Below are positions 61,632-64,000 of a stretch of 64,000 bases of DNA, one piece after another. Under the pieces are notes generated by a model, which worked only from the letters and a program-made list of their open reading frames with translations, was not told the DNA's origin and ran no database searches. The position numbers and the translations under genes were made by a program. How positions within the stretch are numbered: position 1 is the first letter of the stretch; every line of letters begins with the position of its first letter. The stretch comes from Candidatus Heimdallarchaeota archaeon (GTDB taxonomy: Archaea; Asgardarchaeota; Heimdallarchaeia; Heimdallarchaeales; Heimdallarchaeaceae), in NCBI GenBank assembly GCA_019057815.1, contig JAHLWR010000004.1, positions 1 through 64,000 of the forward strand, in the 5' to 3' direction.

Positions 61632-62681
61632 ATGAAGATAGCATTATACATTACTGAGGATACGAATTATGTTGAACTAGCTAATACTATTAAGAAAACT
61701 ATTTTGGCAATTAATCCAGAAACAATATTGATAGAAATAGCAGATAAGCACTTATCTACTAATAATTGGTTAGAAACGTCAAATTTATTTCCAAAAAATG
61801 ATCTCAAATGCATTATAGCAGTAGGTGATACTGGAACCTTTCTTCGAGCAATATTTCATATGCGTTCCAATATTCCAGTAATAGCAGCTTCAATAGAAAA
61901 GATCAGTTTCTTTACAGAGATAACACCAAACAACTTGTATGAAGCGCTTCAAGCTATATTAACTGATAAGTATTTTATTGATCAGTATAATAGAATTGAG
62001 ATTAGAGATCCAAGAAGTAAGATTGCTTTTTCAGCATTAAACGAGATAGCTATATTCCCTAATGAATCAGCTCGTTTAATGAACTATACTTTAGTAATCG
62101 ATGATGATGTGCTTTACAGGTCTTGTAGAGCTGATGGTCTAATAGTATCAACAGCTTTAGGGAGCACAGGATATGCATTATCTTCAGGGGGGCCAATAGC
62201 GTATGGTGATCCAGAAATATTAATTGTAATTCCAGTAAATCCACTCGATAAAGATCATAGTCCTGTTGTTGTACCAATAAATTCAGTAATTAAAATAATT
62301 AATGTTGAAGCACGTTCATCGCTAGGTTTGATTCTAGATGGACAATTAAGGATCCCAATAGAAGAAGAAGTAAGTATAAGAAAATCGAACATTTCTGTAG
62401 GAATAGTAAGATTTGAATCGAAAAGAAATCTAATGGCTAGACTCAGAAAAAGGCTAGTAGAACAGGATTTACGCCTTCTAGAAGGTGTTCCGCCATCAGC
62501 TAAATATATTTTTAAACTACTTTTAACAGAAGGAGAGATGACACAAAAGGAATTAATCGAGAGTACGGGATTACCAAATAGAACAGTACGAAATGCACTA
62601 AGAATACTGAAGGAAAAAGGGGTTATAATGCAAAGAGCTTATTTGAAAGACGCTCGTCAATCGATTTATTTTGTATCATGA
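61632..62681 (+). CDS. NAD-kinase-like domain fused to winged-helix DNA-binding domain
   Basis: 349 residues. The NAD-kinase fold shows the family's NE motif (ALNEIAI, near 136), TALGSTGYALSSGGPIAYG (174-192, normally TPTGSTAYxLSxGGP) and ILDGQ (234-238). The signature GGDGT, however, reads GDTGT (65-69), so the catalytic Asp is one position off. The last ~60 residues (290-349) form a winged helix (EMTQKELIESTGLPNRTVRNALRILKEKGVI) not found in ordinary NAD kinases. It is divergent from nadA-nadC. I infer an NAD/NADP-sensing regulator, possibly still with kinase activity. Confidence 0.8.
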   Translation: MKIALYITEDTNYVELANTIKKTILAINPETILIEIADKHLSTNNWLETSNLFPKNDLKCIIAVGDTGTFLRAIFHMRSNIPVIAASIEKISFFTEITPNNLYEALQAILTDKYFIDQYNRIEIRDPRSKIAFSALNEIAIFPNESARLMNYTLVIDDDVLYRSCRADGLIVSTALGSTGYALSSGGPIAYGDPEILIVIPVNPLDKDHSPVVVPINSVIKIINVEARSSLGLILDGQLRIPIEEEVSIRKSNISVGIVRFESKRNLMARLRKRLVEQDLRLLEGVPPSAKYIFKLLLTEGEMTQKELIESTGLPNRTVRNALRILKEKGVIMQRAYLKDARQSIYFVS

Positions 62682-62904
62682 GTTCATTTAAGTAAAAAAG
62701 TAAAAAAAGTGATTTAGTATTTCTAGAACTATACTAAAAAGGTGGAAAAGAAACCATCTAGATCTTCTTTGATATAATACTTATATAAGTCGATGTTTGA
62801 TTCTCACGAAAATTTTTCTGCATTCAACAAGATAGAATTTATTTTAAAACAAAACCATTGTGGCTAAGAGTATATAAGAATAAAAAAGAAGGAATAGCTG
62901 TTAC

Positions 62905-64000
62905 TTATTCTATTTTTAGTCTTTTTCGAGAGAGTAATATTAGGAGTAGCAAAGGAACTACTACTATTAATAGAGTAAATGTGAAAAATATTTGAGTTTC
63001 ATCTGTAGAATATTCGACAGGTTCGTCAAGAGGGTAAAGATCGAATGAACTTGCAGAACCATAAATAGAATAATTACCTATCCCTGACCAATCTGACCAA
63101 AAATTGCCTTCTGAAGTTTCAGTATCATACCATGTATTGTTTGTTCCAGAATCATGTGCTTGGGAAGTTCTTCCTAGATTATTGTCTACAAAGGTATTAT
63201 GGTGAATGATGTTATTATCAGAATCAGACAAGGAGTCGACACCATAGCGTTCATTTTCTTGTAGAAGATTGTAAGTAACGACACAAAAATCAGAAGACGC
63301 AAGAAAGATGCCATATCTGTTATTATTGCAACTGTTGTTTAAAATAGTGGAACTCCCAGAATAGTGAAGCTTGATGCCTATGTAGTTGTTGTTACACGTG
63401 TTGTTTTCAACCTTCGCACTCCCAGAAGAGTAAAGAGAGATGCCGTTCCAGTAGTTGTTGTTGCATGTGTTGTTTACAATAACTGAATATGTACAGTAGT
63501 AGAGAAATAAACCAGTTGTAGCGTGATTTAATATTTGGTCACGTACTGTCACACTAGTACAGTTGACTAACATCAGCTGCCCATAGACTGGTTCAGCAAT
63601 TATTGTAGAGTCAAGGTTTATGTAAAAACCTATTTTTTTCCCATTCACCCAATTATTCTCGACAGTATACGATAGATAAGCATCAATGGTATATTCCCTT
63701 ATCTCTAAGCCACAATTAGTAAAAGTGTTGTTTGCCACAGTAGCTCTACCAGAAAGCCAAAGAGAGATGCCCTCGTCATTGTTGTTGCACGTGTTGTTGA
63801 TGATAGTAGAACTACCAGAATTCTTAAGCCTGATGCCTTTCCAGTTGTTATTGCACATGTTGCTTATCACCGTCACACTCACAGAATCCTCAAGCCAGAT
63901 GCCTTCGTTATTGTTGTTTTCGCACGAGTTGCTTATCACCGTAGAATTACCAGAAGACTCAAGATAGATACCACCGTACCTGTTGTTGCTGCAAGTATTG
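62905..64000 (-). CDS. NosD-like right-handed beta-helix surface protein, 5' end beyond window
   Basis: Open frame from the right edge (no in-window start; an internal GTG at 63939 is not the real start) to a stop at 62905. Repeats carry NNTCNNN turns, as in the gene at 1642-3057, and both share a shortened FCVVTYNLLQENE...YGV segment with the same HHNTFVDNNLG motif near the end of the helix. A C-terminal membrane helix with basic stop (VVVPLLLLILLSRKRLKIE) anchors it; unlike the first gene there is no zinc ribbon. Probably exported and surface-bound; ligand unknown. Confidence 0.8.
   Translation of the reverse strand, partial: NTCSNNRYGGIYLESSGNSTVISNSCENNNNEGIWLEDSVSVTVISNMCNNNWKGIRLKNSGSSTIINNTCNNNDEGISLWLSGRATVANNTFTNCGLEIREYTIDAYLSYTVENNWVNGKKIGFYINLDSTIIAEPVYGQLMLVNCTSVTVRDQILNHATTGLFLYYCTYSVIVNNTCNNNYWNGISLYSSGSAKVENNTCNNNYIGIKLHYSGSSTILNNSCNNNRYGIFLASSDFCVVTYNLLQENERYGVDSLSDSDNNIIHHNTFVDNNLGRTSQAHDSGTNNTWYDTETSEGNFWSDWSGIGNYSIYGSASSFDLYPLDEPVEYSTDETQIFFTFTLLIVVVPLLLLILLSRKRLKIE

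Noticed and set aside
62905-63990. Repeated GTTGTTGTTGCA segments as a possible array or microsatellite
   Set aside because: Same explanation: reverse-strand coding repeats of the second beta-helix gene.

Overview
The window is AT-rich archaeal DNA. Archaeal markers include a family B DNA polymerase, membrane-anchored LonB, a class I CCA-adding enzyme homologue, a Trm-G10-type THUMP methyltransferase, the UPF0200/UPF0201 pair, an archaemetzincin, and a tRNA-Gly gene with a bulge-helix-bulge intron. TATA boxes rather than bacterial promoters are visible. The mix of a C2H2 zinc-finger protein, long coiled-coil proteins, two-component proteins and NosD-like beta-helix surface proteins would suit an Asgard archaeon, but nothing in the sequence proves that rank.

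Layout. At 0-5 kb are DinB-like, CDF transporter and beta-helix surface protein genes, then an autoregulated-looking PadR/HAAS membrane pair. At 5-16 kb are a tRNA dihydrouridine synthase, a TldD/TldE-type pair, a radical SAM enzyme, an ArsR-type regulator, a family B polymerase whose exonuclease motifs are lost, and a Nudix hydrolase. At 16-22 kb are an MFS transporter, a LarA-family racemase, two tiny zinc ribbons, an EamA transporter gene broken by a TnpB insertion, and tRNA-Gly(CCC). At 22-27 kb are a PLP-fold protein without its lysine, unknown proteins and two more PflA/AmmeMemoRadiSam-like radical SAM enzymes. At 27-35 kb is a housekeeping block: LonB, PRPP synthase, tRNA methyltransferase, RNase Z, UPF0201, UPF0200, a 2H phosphoesterase and a CCA-enzyme homologue. 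A gene-free stretch at 35.3-35.8 kb is packed with helices and looks like an undescribed structured RNA. At 36-45 kb are Kbl/BioF, an ABC ATPase with a large insertion, an MBL hydrolase, an aspartoacylase-type gene broken by a second TnpB element, an aldo/keto reductase and an MFS protein. At 45-54 kb are coiled-coil, C2H2 and receiver proteins, a glycosyltransferase, archaemetzincin, an Fe-S assembly operon (cysteine desulfurase plus IscU) and a CheY-like protein. At 54-64 kb are secreted and Cys-rich small proteins, a Cache-type histidine kinase, an M42 peptidase, the nadA-nadC operon with a divergent NAD-kinase-like/wHTH fusion, and a second beta-helix gene that runs off the end.

Most notable. 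(1) Two stand-alone TnpB elements of about 1.42 kb can each be excised in silico exactly 3' of TT(T/C)ATG to restore an intact host reading frame with no target duplication. A ~130-bp miniature relative of the first sits at about 53.9 kb. (2) The structured RNA region lies at 35.3-35.8 kb. (3) An NAD-kinase-like domain with an altered GGDGT motif is fused to a DNA-binding domain beside nadA/nadC, and may be an NAD-sensing regulator. (4) Several homologues of essential enzymes (PolB exonuclease, CCA nucleotidyltransferase, class V aminotransferase) lack catalytic residues. All functional statements come from reading motifs; no database search was possible.
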